Shown here one piece after another: positions 53,484 to 62,803 of a stretch of DNA of 64,000 bases. The DNA comes from Nocardiopsis sp. N85 (GTDB taxonomy: Bacteria; Actinomycetota; Actinomycetes; Streptosporangiales; Streptosporangiaceae): positions 248,001 to 312,000 of the forward strand of contig NZ_JARBUT010000003.1 in assembly GCF_028882275.1 (NCBI RefSeq). Reading direction: 5' to 3'. Every line of letters starts with the position of its first letter. Positions within the stretch are counted from its first letter, which is position 1. The notes beneath the pieces are model-generated. The model ran no database searches, was not told the DNA's origin, and saw only the letters and a program-made list of their open reading frames with translations. Both the position numbers and the translations under genes were made by a program.

Positions 53484-54194
53484 GTGAAGTCCTCCCTCGT
53501 GGTCGGGGTCGCCCTGACCCTGTTGTCGGTGGCCGCCCCCGCCCACGCCGCTCCCCCGCCCGTCCCCTCCGAGGCGCCGGCGGGCTGCCCGGTGCTCACC
53601 CCGCCGCCCACCACCGAGGACCTGGAGCGGTACCTGTGCGGCGACCGCCGGTTGGGGCCGGCCGAACTCCCCGACGACGGTCCGGTCGGAGGGCTGCTCG
53701 ACGGGTACGACCGCCTCGGCGACCTGACCCCTGAGGCGTTCCTGGACCGCTGGTGGGGACCCGACGGCTGGGAGTACCCCGACCACATGGGGTTCGAGGT
53801 GGTGGACGGTGAGCCGGTCACCGAGGTCACGACCCTGCCCGAGGGGTGGATGCTGGACCGGTTCGGATCGCCGTGGGGCACCTTCCTGGCACCCGCCGGC
53901 GCCCGGTACGCGCAACGGGCGTTGCCGCCGGACTCGTTGAACACCTGGCCGGACGGGCCCGAGCACAACTACTCCTGCTATGAGGTGACGACCGCGTTCG
54001 CGGCCCTGACCGGCCCGATCGCCCCGCACTTCGAACAACCGGGAGGAGGCGAGCAGGTGCTGGTCCCGGCCGAGGGTCTGTCCGAACCGGTGGACGGCGA
54101 GTACGCGCGGGTCAACGAGCTGCTGGAACTGGGCCACCTGGAGGCGCGCCCGACGGAGGAGTGCGTCGCCTTCCCGGGTTACGCGCTCTCCTGA
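53484..54194 (+). CDS. Secreted TNT-domain protein (putative NAD glycohydrolase)
   Basis: A 236-residue exported protein. The signal peptide is residues 1-22 (PAHA/APPP cleavage). The C-terminal half matches the TNT (tuberculosis necrotising toxin) NADase domain: WMLDRFGSPWGTFLAP (123-137), RYAQRALPPDSL (141-152) and HFEQPGGGEQ (182-191), ending with LLELGHLE. Arg126, Arg145 and the Gln of GGGEQ (191) fit the NAD-binding residues known in the family. Four Cys in the mature protein suggest disulfides. GTG at 53484 with GGAG eight bases upstream. No immunity-like gene lies next to it; the neighbours are ugd and convergent purE. Confidence 0.85.
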   Translation: MKSSLVVGVALTLLSVAAPAHAAPPPVPSEAPAGCPVLTPPPTTEDLERYLCGDRRLGPAELPDDGPVGGLLDGYDRLGDLTPEAFLDRWWGPDGWEYPDHMGFEVVDGEPVTEVTTLPEGWMLDRFGSPWGTFLAPAGARYAQRALPPDSLNTWPDGPEHNYSCYEVTTAFAALTGPIAPHFEQPGGGEQVLVPAEGLSEPVDGEYARVNELLELGHLEARPTEECVAFPGYALS

Positions 54195-54260
54195 GTCCGG
54201 TCCGCCCCCGGCGGCCCCGGGGGCGGACGAGGCGCCCTCACCCCGAACCCCGAACACGCC

Positions 54261-54292
54261 GGTGCCCCCGACGCCTCGACGTCGGGGGCACC
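54261..54292. terminator. Bidirectional hairpin terminator
   Basis: Perfect 12-bp stem GGTGCCCCCGAC / GTCGGGGGCACC with an 8-base loop, between the rightward TNT gene and the leftward purE gene. Confidence 0.8.
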
Positions 54293-54303
54293 GGGACACG
54301 GTC

Positions 54304-54834
54304 CTACAGGCCGAACCCGGTGGGGCGGGAGCCCTCGGCGACCTCACGGCGCAGCCGCTCGCCCTTGGCGTGCGCCTGTTCGCGCAGCTCCACCTGGAAC
54401 TCCGCCATCTTCGCGGCCAGGCCGGCGTCGTGCGCCGCCAGCATCCGCACCGCCAGCAGGCCCGCGTTGCGGGCCGCGCCCACGGCCACGGTGGCCACCG
54501 GCACCCCGGCGGGCATCTGCACGATGGACAGCAGCGAGTCCATCCCGTCCAGGTACTTGAGCGGCACCGGGACCCCGATGACCGGCAGCGTCGTCACCGA
54601 GGCCAGCATGCCCGGCAGGTGGGCGGCGCCGCCCGCGCCGGCGATGATCGCCTTCAGCCCTCGGCCGGCGGCCTCGGCGCCGTAGGAGATCATCTCGTGC
54701 GGCATGCGGTGCGCCGACACCACATCCGCCTCGAACGGAACGTCGAACTCGCGCAGGGCCTCGGCCGCCTCTCGCATCACCGGCCAATCGGAGTCCGAGC
54801 CCATCACGATGCCCACCACGGGGTCCTTGCTCAC
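54304..54834 (-). CDS. purE: N5-carboxyaminoimidazole ribonucleotide mutase
   Basis: A 176-residue class I PurE that moves the carboxylate from N5-CAIR to CAIR in purine synthesis. [13 protein letters not shown] (8-20) binds the phosphate, SAHRMPHEM (40-48) carries the catalytic His, and [14 protein letters not shown] and PVIGVPV are diagnostic. Length is normal. The GTG start at 54834 overlaps the purK stop as GTGA, so the pair is translationally coupled. Confidence 0.97.
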   Translation of the reverse strand: MSKDPVVGIVMGSDSDWPVMREAAEALREFDVPFEADVVSAHRMPHEMISYGAEAAGRGLKAIIAGAGGAAHLPGMLASVTTLPVIGVPVPLKYLDGMDSLLSIVQMPAGVPVATVAVGAARNAGLLAVRMLAAHDAGLAAKMAEFQVELREQAHAKGERLRREVAEGSRPTGFGL

Positions 54835-55988
54835 TGGTCGTCTCCTCGGAGGTAGTCGGCGGCGTCGCGGGCCCGCGCCAGCAGGTCCCGATGGTCGTCG
54901 CCCGTCACGGTGACATGCCCGATCTTGCGGCCCGGACGCACGTCCTTGCCATAGAAGTGGATCTTGATCTCGGGATCGACCGCCATCACGTGCAGATAGC
55001 GGCGGTAGACCTCGGGGTCCTCGCCGCCCAGCAGGTTGGCCATGACGGTGTAGGGGGCGTTGGTGCGGGGCGACCCCAGGGGCAGATCCAGCACGGCCCG
55101 CAGGTGCTGCTCGAACTGGGAGGTGCGGGCGCCCTCGATGGTCCAGTGGCCGGAGTTGTGGGGACGCATCGCCAACTCGTTCACGACCACCCCGTCGGCG
55201 GTCTCGAACAGCTCCACCGCCAGCACGCCGGTGACGTCCAAGGCGTGCGCGATCTCGATGGCCAACTGCTGGGCGCGGGTCGCCTTCTCCTCCGACAGGC
55301 CGGGGGCCGGAGCGATGACCTCGTGGCAGATCCCGCCGCGCTGCACCGTCTCGACGACCGGGTAGACGGCGACCTGGCCGTGCGGGGACCGGGCCACCTG
55401 GACGGCGAGTTCGCGCTCGAAGGCGACCTTCTCCTCCACCAGCAGCGGAACGTCCTCGGCGGCGGCGCGCCCGACCACCGCGGCGGCCTCGGCGGCGTCG
55501 TCCACCACCCACACGCCCTTGCCGTCGTAGCCGCCACGGGCGGCCTTGAGGACGACCGGCCACCCGGTCTCCCGAGCGAAGGCGGTGACGTGCTCCGGGG
55601 CGGTGACGGCGCGCCAGCGGGGGGCGGGGGCGCCCAGTTCGGTGAGGCGGGTGCGCATGCGGAGCTTGTCCTGGGCGAAGCGCAGCGGGTCGCGGCCCGG
55701 ACGCAGCAGGCCGCCGGCCTCCTCCACCGCGCGCAGCACCGGCTCGGGGACGTGCTCGTGATCGAAGGTCACCACGTCGTTGGCCTTGGCGAACGCCAGG
55801 ACGTCCTCCAGTCCCCGGTCGTCCCCCAGGGTGACGTTCCCACAGACCAGGGCGGCGCTGTCGGTGGGGCCGACGGCCAGAACCCCGAAATCGACACCCA
55901 GGGCGATCGCGGCCTGGTGGGTCATGCGGGAGAGTTGTCCCCCTCCCACCATTCCCACTCGGGGGACGGTGCGGTTACGCTCGCTCAC
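54831..55988 (-). CDS. purK: N5-carboxyaminoimidazole ribonucleotide synthase
   Basis: A 385-residue ATP-grasp enzyme that makes N5-CAIR from AIR, bicarbonate and [14 protein letters not shown] (12-22) is the N-terminal signature; [16 protein letters not shown] (147-162) is the ATP-grasp loop; [16 protein letters not shown] is the catalytic metal region. GTG start at 55988. It is the first gene of the leftward purK-purE pair and is divergent from the GtrA gene. Confidence 0.97.
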   Translation of the reverse strand: MSERNRTVPRVGMVGGGQLSRMTHQAAIALGVDFGVLAVGPTDSAALVCGNVTLGDDRGLEDVLAFAKANDVVTFDHEHVPEPVLRAVEEAGGLLRPGRDPLRFAQDKLRMRTRLTELGAPAPRWRAVTAPEHVTAFARETGWPVVLKAARGGYDGKGVWVVDDAAEAAAVVGRAAAEDVPLLVEEKVAFERELAVQVARSPHGQVAVYPVVETVQRGGICHEVIAPAPGLSEEKATRAQQLAIEIAHALDVTGVLAVELFETADGVVVNELAMRPHNSGHWTIEGARTSQFEQHLRAVLDLPLGSPRTNAPYTVMANLLGGEDPEVYRRYLHVMAVDPEIKIHFYGKDVRPGRKIGHVTVTGDDHRDLLARARDAADYLRGDDQ

Positions 55989-56173
55989 AGTTCCTCAACT
56001 CATCTGCTCGAACCGCGGTGACGGGACGGCTCCGCGCGCGACGAAGCCTGGCCGGACCGGCTCGGAACCCGCGGCCGGGGTTGCTCCTACCCCCGGTCAG
56101 AGTCTAGGGCGTGCCGGCGGATCCGCCCCGGGCCACCCCGTTCGCGCAGGTGATCCCCGACCCGGAGGCATCC

Positions 56174-56683
56174 GTGCGCACGTTCCTGACCCGACGCCCT
56201 CGGCTCGCCGAGCTGATCACCCAGTTGGGCAAGTTCGGTTCCGTCGGCGCCGTGGCCTACGCGGTGCAACTCGTCGCGACCAACCTGTTGTGGGGCGTGG
56301 TGGGGCTGGGGCCGTTGATGGGTCAGGTACTGGGCACGCTGCTGGCGATCGCCGTGGCGTTCGTCGGCAACCGGTTCTGGACGTTCGCCGACCGCGCGCG
56401 GACCGGGTTCGGGCGGGAGACGTCCCTGTTCCTGCTGATGAACGGGGTGGGTCTGCTCATCCAGTTGGGCTGTCAGTGGTTCTCGGTGTACGTGCTGGGA
56501 CTGGACGGCCCGGTGGCGCAGAACATCGCGGGCAACGTGGTGGGCGTGGGGCTGGGCACGCTGTTCCGGTTCTTCTCCTACCGGACCTGGGTGTTCCCCG
56601 AACCGCCCGCCGCAGTGACGGTGGAGAGGACGGGCGAGGGCTCGGGAGCGGACGCCCCGCACGAGGATCCGACCGCCGTCTGA
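56174..56683 (+). CDS. GtrA-family membrane protein
   Basis: A 169-residue protein with four transmembrane helices (about 21-42, 51-70, 92-110 and 122-145). KFGSVGAVAYAVQ, FVGNRFWTF and GTLFRFFSYRTWVF are the GtrA signature. These proteins are thought to flip or transport lipid-linked sugars for cell-surface glycan synthesis. The GTG at 56174 is chosen for GGAGG five bases upstream; the longer in-frame open stretch from 56111 adds a Pro-rich leader without support. It ends eight bases from the convergent CPBP gene. Confidence 0.9.
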   Translation: MRTFLTRRPRLAELITQLGKFGSVGAVAYAVQLVATNLLWGVVGLGPLMGQVLGTLLAIAVAFVGNRFWTFADRARTGFGRETSLFLLMNGVGLLIQLGCQWFSVYVLGLDGPVAQNIAGNVVGVGLGTLFRFFSYRTWVFPEPPAAVTVERTGEGSGADAPHEDPTAV

Positions 56684-56690
56684 TCCCCGG

Positions 56691-57890
56691 TCAGGCCGCG
56701 GAGACGGCGCGGATGCCGTCGCGGCGCGACGCACGTCGGACCAGGAGCACGTACATCCCGGTCTGGAGGAGGGTGAGCGCCAGGACCAGCGGGGTCCCGG
56801 TGCCCGGCGACAGTCCCGCGCCGAGGACGACGCCGGTGCCGATGGCGGCGATGCCCCCTTGGAGGACGCAGAGGGTGAACTGTGTCAGCGCGCTGACCAC
56901 GTGCAGACCGATCGCCGCCTCCAGGCCGCCGGTGCGCCAGGTCAGCCAGGACAGGGCCAGTCCCAGGACGGTCAGGGCGGCGACGGTCCACGGTTCGCCG
57001 GGGTGGGTGGCGGCGTAGATCGCGGGGAACAGGGTCCCGCCGGCCAGGACGGCCGGCCAGGGCGAGCGCAGGACGCGGGCGACCGAACCCGATCCCCCGG
57101 GTTCGGTGGCGCGAGCGCCGAGCGCGCCCACCAACTGCATGACCAGCCCGCGCAGGGTGAGTTCCTCGGCGACCGACTGGAACGGCACCAGGAGCACGAT
57201 GACGACCATGGCGGCGAGCAGGAGCCGACCGTCGCCGGTGGCCTCGGAGGAGACCGGGGCGAGTCCGAACCGGTCGGCCAGGAGGACGTAGGCCACCGTG
57301 CACAGGCCCACCGGGACGATCGCCAGGATGACGCAGCGCATCAGCCAGTGCGACCGGGTACGCCCCTCGACCGACATCAGCGATCCGGTGCGGCGCCACT
57401 GCACCACCCGGACGAGGAAGACGACGATGGGGATGAACAGGGCGCCCCAGAGCAGGCCGAAGGCGAGTCGCGCGACCTCGCCGACCCGCATGGACTCCGG
57501 GGCCAGTCCGCTGCCGCCGATCACCGCGACCAGGGTGACCGCGAGCGCCATCGCGACCCAGAGGAAGAACATCAGCACCCCGAGCACCACCAGGGTGGCC
57601 GGCGGGGTCCACCAGCCGTACCGCGAGGTCCGGCCGAGCCTGTGATAGGACTCACCCTTCGGCGTCCCTGCGGGGGCGAAGAGGTCGGTCCTGACCGGAC
57701 GCGGGGGTGGCCATGCCCACACGCCGGGATCGGCGTTCACCGCGGGGTGCCCTCCCGGCGGGGTCAACCGCCCTCCCCCCGGCGGACCCGCCCAGGTCTG
57801 TTCCTGGGCATGGGAACGTGACGCCTGTCCCTCCGGGCCTTCCGGCGCGGCGGGCCAGGACGAACCCGGCGGTGGCGGCACATTTCCCAT
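56691..57890 (-). CDS. CPBP-family intramembrane metalloprotease
   Basis: A 399-residue polytopic protein. A Pro-rich N-terminus (about 1-90) precedes eight or so hydrophobic segments. The CPBP (Abi/Rce1) motifs are Glu242-Glu243 with Arg247 (EELTLRG), His296 (FPAIYAATH) and a third His near 337 (IGLHVVSAL). In relatives these residues form an intramembrane glutamic/metallo-endopeptidase used for peptide maturation or immunity. ATG at 57890, divergent from mrp, with the promoter area between. Confidence 0.88.
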   Translation of the reverse strand: MGNVPPPPGSSWPAAPEGPEGQASRSHAQEQTWAGPPGGGRLTPPGGHPAVNADPGVWAWPPPRPVRTDLFAPAGTPKGESYHRLGRTSRYGWWTPPATLVVLGVLMFFLWVAMALAVTLVAVIGGSGLAPESMRVGEVARLAFGLLWGALFIPIVVFLVRVVQWRRTGSLMSVEGRTRSHWLMRCVILAIVPVGLCTVAYVLLADRFGLAPVSSEATGDGRLLLAAMVVIVLLVPFQSVAEELTLRGLVMQLVGALGARATEPGGSGSVARVLRSPWPAVLAGGTLFPAIYAATHPGEPWTVAALTVLGLALSWLTWRTGGLEAAIGLHVVSALTQFTLCVLQGGIAAIGTGVVLGAGLSPGTGTPLVLALTLLQTGMYVLLVRRASRRDGIRAVSAA

Positions 57891-58101
57891 CGTGCGCTGA
57901 GGTTACTATCCGGGCATGTATCGCCTGCGTTAAGTCCGCGCCGTTATCGGACGATCACCGTGCGGATTCGGGCGGGTCGTCGTGGGATCGCGTACGGACA
58001 CGGCATGGAATAGCGGGGTGAGCGCGCCTCGTTGGAATGAGAGGCCCGTTGTCCCGGACCGCGGACCGAGTACCCCGTCCCGCTGACCTACGATTGGGCA
58101 C

Positions 58102-59235
58102 ATGTCCTCCACACCAACCACCGATCAGGTGCACAAGGCCCTGGCCACGGTGCAAGACCCGGAGATCCGCCGTCCCATCACCGACCTCGGAATGGTCAAG
58201 AGCGTCGACATCGGCGACGACGGTTCCGTGCACGTCGGTGTCTACCTGACGGTGGCCGGCTGCCCCATGCGTGGCCGTATCGAGAAGGACGTGACCGAGG
58301 CGGTGACCAAGGTCGCCGGTGTCACGTCCGTGCGCGTCGAACTCGATGTGATGAGCGACGAACAGCGCAAGGAACTCCAGACCAAGCTGCGTGGAGGTCA
58401 GGCGGACAAGGAGATCCCCTTCGCCAAGCCGAACTCGCTCACCAAGGTCTTCGCCGTCGCGTCGGGCAAGGGCGGTGTCGGCAAGTCGTCGGTCACCGTG
58501 AACCTCGCCGCCGCCCTGGCCGCCCAAGGGCACAAGGTCGGTGTCGTCGACGCCGACATCTACGGGCACTCGGTGCCCCGCATGCTCGGCGCGTCGGACT
58601 TCCCGACCAAGGTCGAGGACATGATCATCCCGCCGACCGCGCACGACATCAAGGTCATCTCGGTCGGCATGTTCACCCAGGGCAACACCCCCGTGGTGTG
58701 GCGCGGGCCGATGCTGCACCGCGCGCTCCAGCAGTTCCTGTCGGACGTGTACTGGGGCGACCTGGACGTCCTGCTCATGGACCTGCCCCCGGGCACCGGT
58801 GACATCGCCATCTCGGTGGCGCAGCTGCTGCCGACCGCCGAGCTGCTGGTGGTGACCACCCCACAGCAGGCCGCGGCCGAGGTCGCCGAGCGCGCCGGCT
58901 CCATCACCGCCCAGACCCACCAGCGGGTGGCGGGCGTGATCGAGAACATGTCGTACTACGTGCACGGCGACGAGAAGATCCACCTCTTCGGCGAGGGCGG
59001 CGGGCAGACCGTCGCCGACGCCCTGGGGCGGACCCTGGGCACGGACATCCCGCTGCTGGGGCGGATTCCGCTGGACACCCGCCTGCGCGAGGGGGCCGAC
59101 GAGGGCAAGCCCCTGGTGCTGACCGACCCCGACGCCGAGGCCTCCAAGGTCATCGAGTCGATCGCGGAGTCCCTGGTGGGTCGCCCGCGCGGCCTGGCCG
59201 GGATGCAGCTGGGGATCTCCCCGGCCCGCCGTTAG
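58102..59235 (+). CDS. mrp: Mrp/ApbC-family iron-sulfur carrier ATPase
   Basis: A 377-residue protein. Residues 8-85 are a MIP18/DUF59 domain (TVAGCPMRGRIEKDV), residues 110-377 a deviant Walker A ATPase (SGKGGVGKSSVTVNLA at 121-136, DADIYGHSVPRMLG, DLPPGTGD). The CxxC pair that bridges an Fe-S cluster in E. coli Mrp should follow IENMS but reads YYVHGDEKIH, with no Cys. It should still help Fe-S cluster loading. ATG at 58102. It is divergent from CPBP and convergent with htrA. Confidence 0.94.
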   Translation: MSSTPTTDQVHKALATVQDPEIRRPITDLGMVKSVDIGDDGSVHVGVYLTVAGCPMRGRIEKDVTEAVTKVAGVTSVRVELDVMSDEQRKELQTKLRGGQADKEIPFAKPNSLTKVFAVASGKGGVGKSSVTVNLAAALAAQGHKVGVVDADIYGHSVPRMLGASDFPTKVEDMIIPPTAHDIKVISVGMFTQGNTPVVWRGPMLHRALQQFLSDVYWGDLDVLLMDLPPGTGDIAISVAQLLPTAELLVVTTPQQAAAEVAERAGSITAQTHQRVAGVIENMSYYVHGDEKIHLFGEGGGQTVADALGRTLGTDIPLLGRIPLDTRLREGADEGKPLVLTDPDAEASKVIESIAESLVGRPRGLAGMQLGISPARR

Positions 59236-59260
59236 ACACCGTTCCTCACGGAGGACGGCG

Positions 59261-59296
59261 AACGGCCCCCGAGCGCTCCGGCGCTCGGGGGCCGTT
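59261..59296. terminator. Very strong bidirectional terminator between mrp and htrA
   Basis: Perfect 16-bp stem AACGGCCCCCGAGCGC / GCGCTCGGGGGCCGTT with a TCCG loop; serves the rightward mrp and leftward htrA genes. Confidence 0.85.
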
Positions 59297-59305
59297 CCCC
59301 GTTCG

Positions 59306-61042
59306 TCAATCGGTGGAGTCGAGGGTCATGGTGGTGGTCTCGCGCTCGCCGTCGCGTTCGTAGTCGATCTCGACCTCGTCGCCGGGGGAACGGTCCCGGA
59401 GCATCGCCAGGAGTTCCTGGCCCGAGTTGACCGGGCGACCGTCGAAGACGATGATGACGTCCCCCGAACGCAGACCCGCCCCTTCGGCGGCGCCGCCGCG
59501 CTCGACCGCGCCCGGGCCGTCCGCGATGACCGCGCCCGCGACGGGGCTGTCGATGTCGATCTCGGCGCCGATGTCGGCGTAGGTGGCCTCGCCGTTCTCG
59601 ATGAGCCGCTGCACCACGCGCTCGACCTCCAGGGAGGGGATGGCGAAGCCCAAGCCGATGTTGCCCGCGGTCTCGCCCGCGTACCCCATGGTCACGATCA
59701 TCGAGTTGACGCCGATGACCCTGCCCTGGGTGTCGACGAGCGGGCCGCCCGAGTTGCCGGGGTTGATGGCGGCGTCGGTCTGGAGGGCGTAGAAACGACT
59801 GGCCTCGGGCCCGTCGCCGGAGCTCACCGGCCGGTTGACGGCGCTGATGATGCCCTGGGTGACCGTGCCCGAGTACCCCAGGGGGGCACCGATCGCGATG
59901 ACCTCGTCACCCACGATGACCTGCTCGGAGTCGCCGAACTGCAACGGCTCGACGTCGATGGGGTCGGCCAGGGTGAGCACCGAGAGGTCGGAGCTGGGAT
60001 CGGCGCCGACGACGGTGGCCTCCGAGAGGCTGCCGTCGCTGTACTCGACGAGGATGCCGTCCTGCTCCAGTTCGGTGGAGACGTGGTCGTTGGTGACGAC
60101 GTAGTTCCCATCGATGACGAACCCGGAGCCGCCTCCCATGACGCGCCGGTCGGCGCTGCGGATGGACACCACGCTCGGGCTGACCCGCTGCGCGACGCCC
60201 GCGATGGTGTCGGGGTCGCGCTGGGGGGCCTCCGGCGGTGGCTCGTTCATGGTCGGGCCCTGGGGTTCGGGCACCGCCTCCTGAGCGCTGGAACCGGCGA
60301 TGAGCCCACCGGCCAGACCGCCGGCCCCACCCGCGATGAGGGCGACGACCAGCATGCCGGTGAGCGCCATCCACGCGGGGATCCCGCGTTTGTTCCTCGG
60401 GGGGGCGGCACCCGCGGAGGTGTGGGCGGAGGTGCCCCCGAAGCCGCCGACGCCGGGGTCTCCGGGGGGCATCGGGGCCGCGGGGTCCCCCGGAGCGCCG
60501 AGAGGCTGCCGGCCGGTGGGGGCCGCGTAGGCGGGCCGTCCGGGGTGTCCGACGGGGTCATGGGGACCCGCGGGACCAGCGGAGCCGAAGGTGTTCTGCT
60601 GCCCGGCGGGAGCCGCGTGACCGCCGAGCCCACCGGCGGCCGCGCGTCCGGCCTGCCCCGTGGGGTCGCCGGGGCCACCGGGACCGGTGGGGGCCGACCG
60701 GCCCGTGGAGCCGCCGTGCACGGTGGGGTCGCCAAGGTTGCCGTGGCCAGTGGGGACATGGGGGCCCACGGGGCCGGAGGGGCCACCGGGAGCGTTGTGG
60801 CCGGTGGGAGCGCCGGGGTCGGCGGACGGCTGTCGACCGGTCGGAGGGTTGGTGCCGGGGAAGGCGGGGTCGGGGTGCATGGAATCTCCACTGCCGGGAG
60901 GCGAGGCGTGGGGGCGGTGAACGGGGAGGGGCCGGCCGGAGGTCGGATCGGGCGCGCCGAAGCCGGGGGGCGGCGTGCCACCCGGGGGGGCCGGCCACCC
61001 GGGTCCGCTCCCCTGTTCCGAACGGCCGTTTTCCTCAGTCAA
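59306..61042 (-). CDS. htrA: HtrA/DegP-like membrane serine protease with PDZ domain
   Basis: A 578-residue envelope protease. Residues 1-215 are a cytoplasmic Gly/Pro/Ala-rich region, a transmembrane helix is near 226-250, the trypsin-like domain spans about 285-470 (His in VTNDHVS, Asp in PSSDLSVL, Ser in INPGNSGGP) and a PDZ domain ends the protein (about 495-570, GLRSGDVIIVFDG). All catalytic triad residues are present. It degrades misfolded envelope proteins and, in related actinobacteria, belongs to the sigE regulon. ATG at 61042, 49 bases after the rseB-like gene on the same strand. Confidence 0.95.
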   Translation of the reverse strand: MTEENGRSEQGSGPGWPAPPGGTPPPGFGAPDPTSGRPLPVHRPHASPPGSGDSMHPDPAFPGTNPPTGRQPSADPGAPTGHNAPGGPSGPVGPHVPTGHGNLGDPTVHGGSTGRSAPTGPGGPGDPTGQAGRAAAGGLGGHAAPAGQQNTFGSAGPAGPHDPVGHPGRPAYAAPTGRQPLGAPGDPAAPMPPGDPGVGGFGGTSAHTSAGAAPPRNKRGIPAWMALTGMLVVALIAGGAGGLAGGLIAGSSAQEAVPEPQGPTMNEPPPEAPQRDPDTIAGVAQRVSPSVVSIRSADRRVMGGGSGFVIDGNYVVTNDHVSTELEQDGILVEYSDGSLSEATVVGADPSSDLSVLTLADPIDVEPLQFGDSEQVIVGDEVIAIGAPLGYSGTVTQGIISAVNRPVSSGDGPEASRFYALQTDAAINPGNSGGPLVDTQGRVIGVNSMIVTMGYAGETAGNIGLGFAIPSLEVERVVQRLIENGEATYADIGAEIDIDSPVAGAVIADGPGAVERGGAAEGAGLRSGDVIIVFDGRPVNSGQELLAMLRDRSPGDEVEIDYERDGERETTTMTLDSTD

Positions 61043-61091
61043 GACCTGCTCCGTATATCGCTGTGGCTTTCGGTCGACACCCGAAGGGGAT

Positions 61092-62141
61092 CTACAGGAA
61101 CCCCAACCGGGACATGCCGCGCTGCACCCTGGACCAGAAGCCGGAGTCCTCCGGTCCCGGCAGTGCGGTCACCGCCGAGGAGGTGAGGTCCGCGGGGGCA
61201 TCGGCCAGCACCGTGTAGACGAACCCGTCCGCCTGCCACAGGGCGTGGTACCGACCGCCGTCGAAGATCGTGTCATGTTGTGGTGTGACGCCCGTTCCCC
61301 CCGTTCCGGTTCCGACCGATCCGTTCCGGAACGCGAACGGGTGCCCCTCCTCCAGCTTCCCACGCTGGGAGAAGACCGACACCTGGGACATGCCATCCGA
61401 ATACACCGCGTGCACGACCTTGTGACCGGCGTGGACGGTGCCCCGGGCGTCGACCAGGCTCAGGTTCCAGGTGAGGTGCTCGGGCAGCTCCCACCCCTCC
61501 TCGCGCAGTTCCTCGCGCTCGGTCGGGCTGAGGACATCGCCCCACGGGGAGTCCGTGACGGCCTCCTCCGGCCAGTGCCCGTCGTCGCCGGGTTCGAGGT
61601 CGGTCAGCCGGAACCCGAACACGGCCCGGCCGGTCTCCTCGTACACCGAGCCGCCCACCAGGATCCCGGTGTCGACGTCCACCCAGAAGCGTCCGGCGAC
61701 GGTGCCGTTGGCCCGGGCCGCCTCCACCGTGTGGGTCGGCCGGCCGTCCAGGTCGGTGATCCCGGCGTCGCCGACCGCGTAGACCCGCTCCAGGGTGGAG
61801 AGCAGGCGCTCGTCGAGTTCCTTGAACGGGCTGTCGCGCACGATGAAGGGGCGTCCGCCCTCCCCCATCGGAACGAGGGCGACACCGTCCCCGGGACGGT
61901 TGACCAGCCGGGTGGGCTCCGTGCCCCGCCCCGACTCCCCGGTCATCTCCCGGACGGCCGTGTAGGCCACGGTCCCCGCCGCCTCGGCCGAGCGGCGCAG
62001 CACCGGCATGCCGTCATCGGACCCCACCGCGGGCGTCTCGTCGGCGCCCGGGTGCGCGGACCCGGTCAACAACAGGCACAGGAGGGCCAAGGCCGCGACG
62101 GCGGTCGGGAACGGGTGCGCGGAGGGTTCCTCCGCGCTCAC
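61092..62141 (-). CDS. RseB/MucB-like regulator of the sigma-E system
   Basis: A 349-residue exported protein. A hydrophobic N-terminal segment (about 12-30) acts as signal peptide or anchor. The rest resembles MucB/RseB (LRRSAEAAGTVAYTAVREMTG start, LLSTLERVYAVGDAGITDLDGRPTHTVEAAR, FWVDVDTGILV), a lipoprotein-transport-like fold that in other bacteria guards the anti-sigma factor from proteolysis. GTG at 62141 overlaps the anti-sigma stop as GTGA, fixing the start. Confidence 0.85.
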   Translation of the reverse strand: MSAEEPSAHPFPTAVAALALLCLLLTGSAHPGADETPAVGSDDGMPVLRRSAEAAGTVAYTAVREMTGESGRGTEPTRLVNRPGDGVALVPMGEGGRPFIVRDSPFKELDERLLSTLERVYAVGDAGITDLDGRPTHTVEAARANGTVAGRFWVDVDTGILVGGSVYEETGRAVFGFRLTDLEPGDDGHWPEEAVTDSPWGDVLSPTEREELREEGWELPEHLTWNLSLVDARGTVHAGHKVVHAVYSDGMSQVSVFSQRGKLEEGHPFAFRNGSVGTGTGGTGVTPQHDTIFDGGRYHALWQADGFVYTVLADAPADLTSSAVTALPGPEDSGFWSRVQRGMSRLGFL

Positions 62142-62803
62142 CGTGTCGGAAGGTCCGGCCCGGACCCGGACGGGGCCGCCGCCGGGTCGGCGGGTGTGTC
62201 CACGACCGGGATGACCCGGCTGGTCACCGCGTGCTCCACCGCGAAGTCGGACAGGCGCGGCTCCACCACGGGGGCGTCACCGGGCTCACCGCCGGCGACG
62301 AAGGCGCCGCCCAGCAGGACCGTGGCCACCGCGAACCCCGCGACGGCGTACCGGCCGCCGGGGAGCGTGGGGAGCAGGTGGGAGAACCGGTCGCCGCGGC
62401 GGCGGGCGGACCGCTCCGGGGCGACCACGGTCTCCTCGGTCATCATCGGGACCGGCGACCCGGCCGGGCCCTCCCCGGGAAAGCCGCCGAGGGGGCGGGA
62501 GGAGCCCAGAGGCGGGCGGGCTCCGAAGCCCGCGCCTCCGGGCGGCGGCTCAGAAGGGCCCCGGGGGGCACCGCCTCCGGGACCGTCGGCCCGGGACAGA
62601 CCCACGAGCCGGCCCATGAAGTCCAGGTCGGGTTCGGGTTCGCCCAGACCGTGCAGCCGACGCTTGAGCCGGCGCATCATGTCGGCCTCGAACCGGCAGC
62701 TCTCACATTTGGCCAGATGGATGAGGGCGCTCTCGTGCTCGGCGGGTCCCAGTTCCCCGTCGATGAGCGCGGAGAGTCGTTCTCCCAGGTGTTCTCTGTT
62801 CAC
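62138..62803 (-). CDS. Zinc-binding anti-sigma factor (RseA-type)
   Basis: A 221-residue membrane anti-sigma factor. The cytoplasmic N-terminus has the zinc anti-sigma motif H-x3-C-x2-C (HLAKCESC at about 31-38, with an upstream His). A Pro/Gly-rich linker (about 80-155) leads to one transmembrane helix (about 158-175), and an extracellular tail of about 45 residues. It should hold SigE inactive at the membrane. GTG at 62803 overlaps the sigma stop as GTGA. Confidence 0.92.
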   Translation of the reverse strand: MNREHLGERLSALIDGELGPAEHESALIHLAKCESCRFEADMMRRLKRRLHGLGEPEPDLDFMGRLVGLSRADGPGGGAPRGPSEPPPGGAGFGARPPLGSSRPLGGFPGEGPAGSPVPMMTEETVVAPERSARRRGDRFSHLLPTLPGGRYAVAGFAVATVLLGGAFVAGGEPGDAPVVEPRLSDFAVEHAVTSRVIPVVDTPADPAAAPSGSGPDLPTR

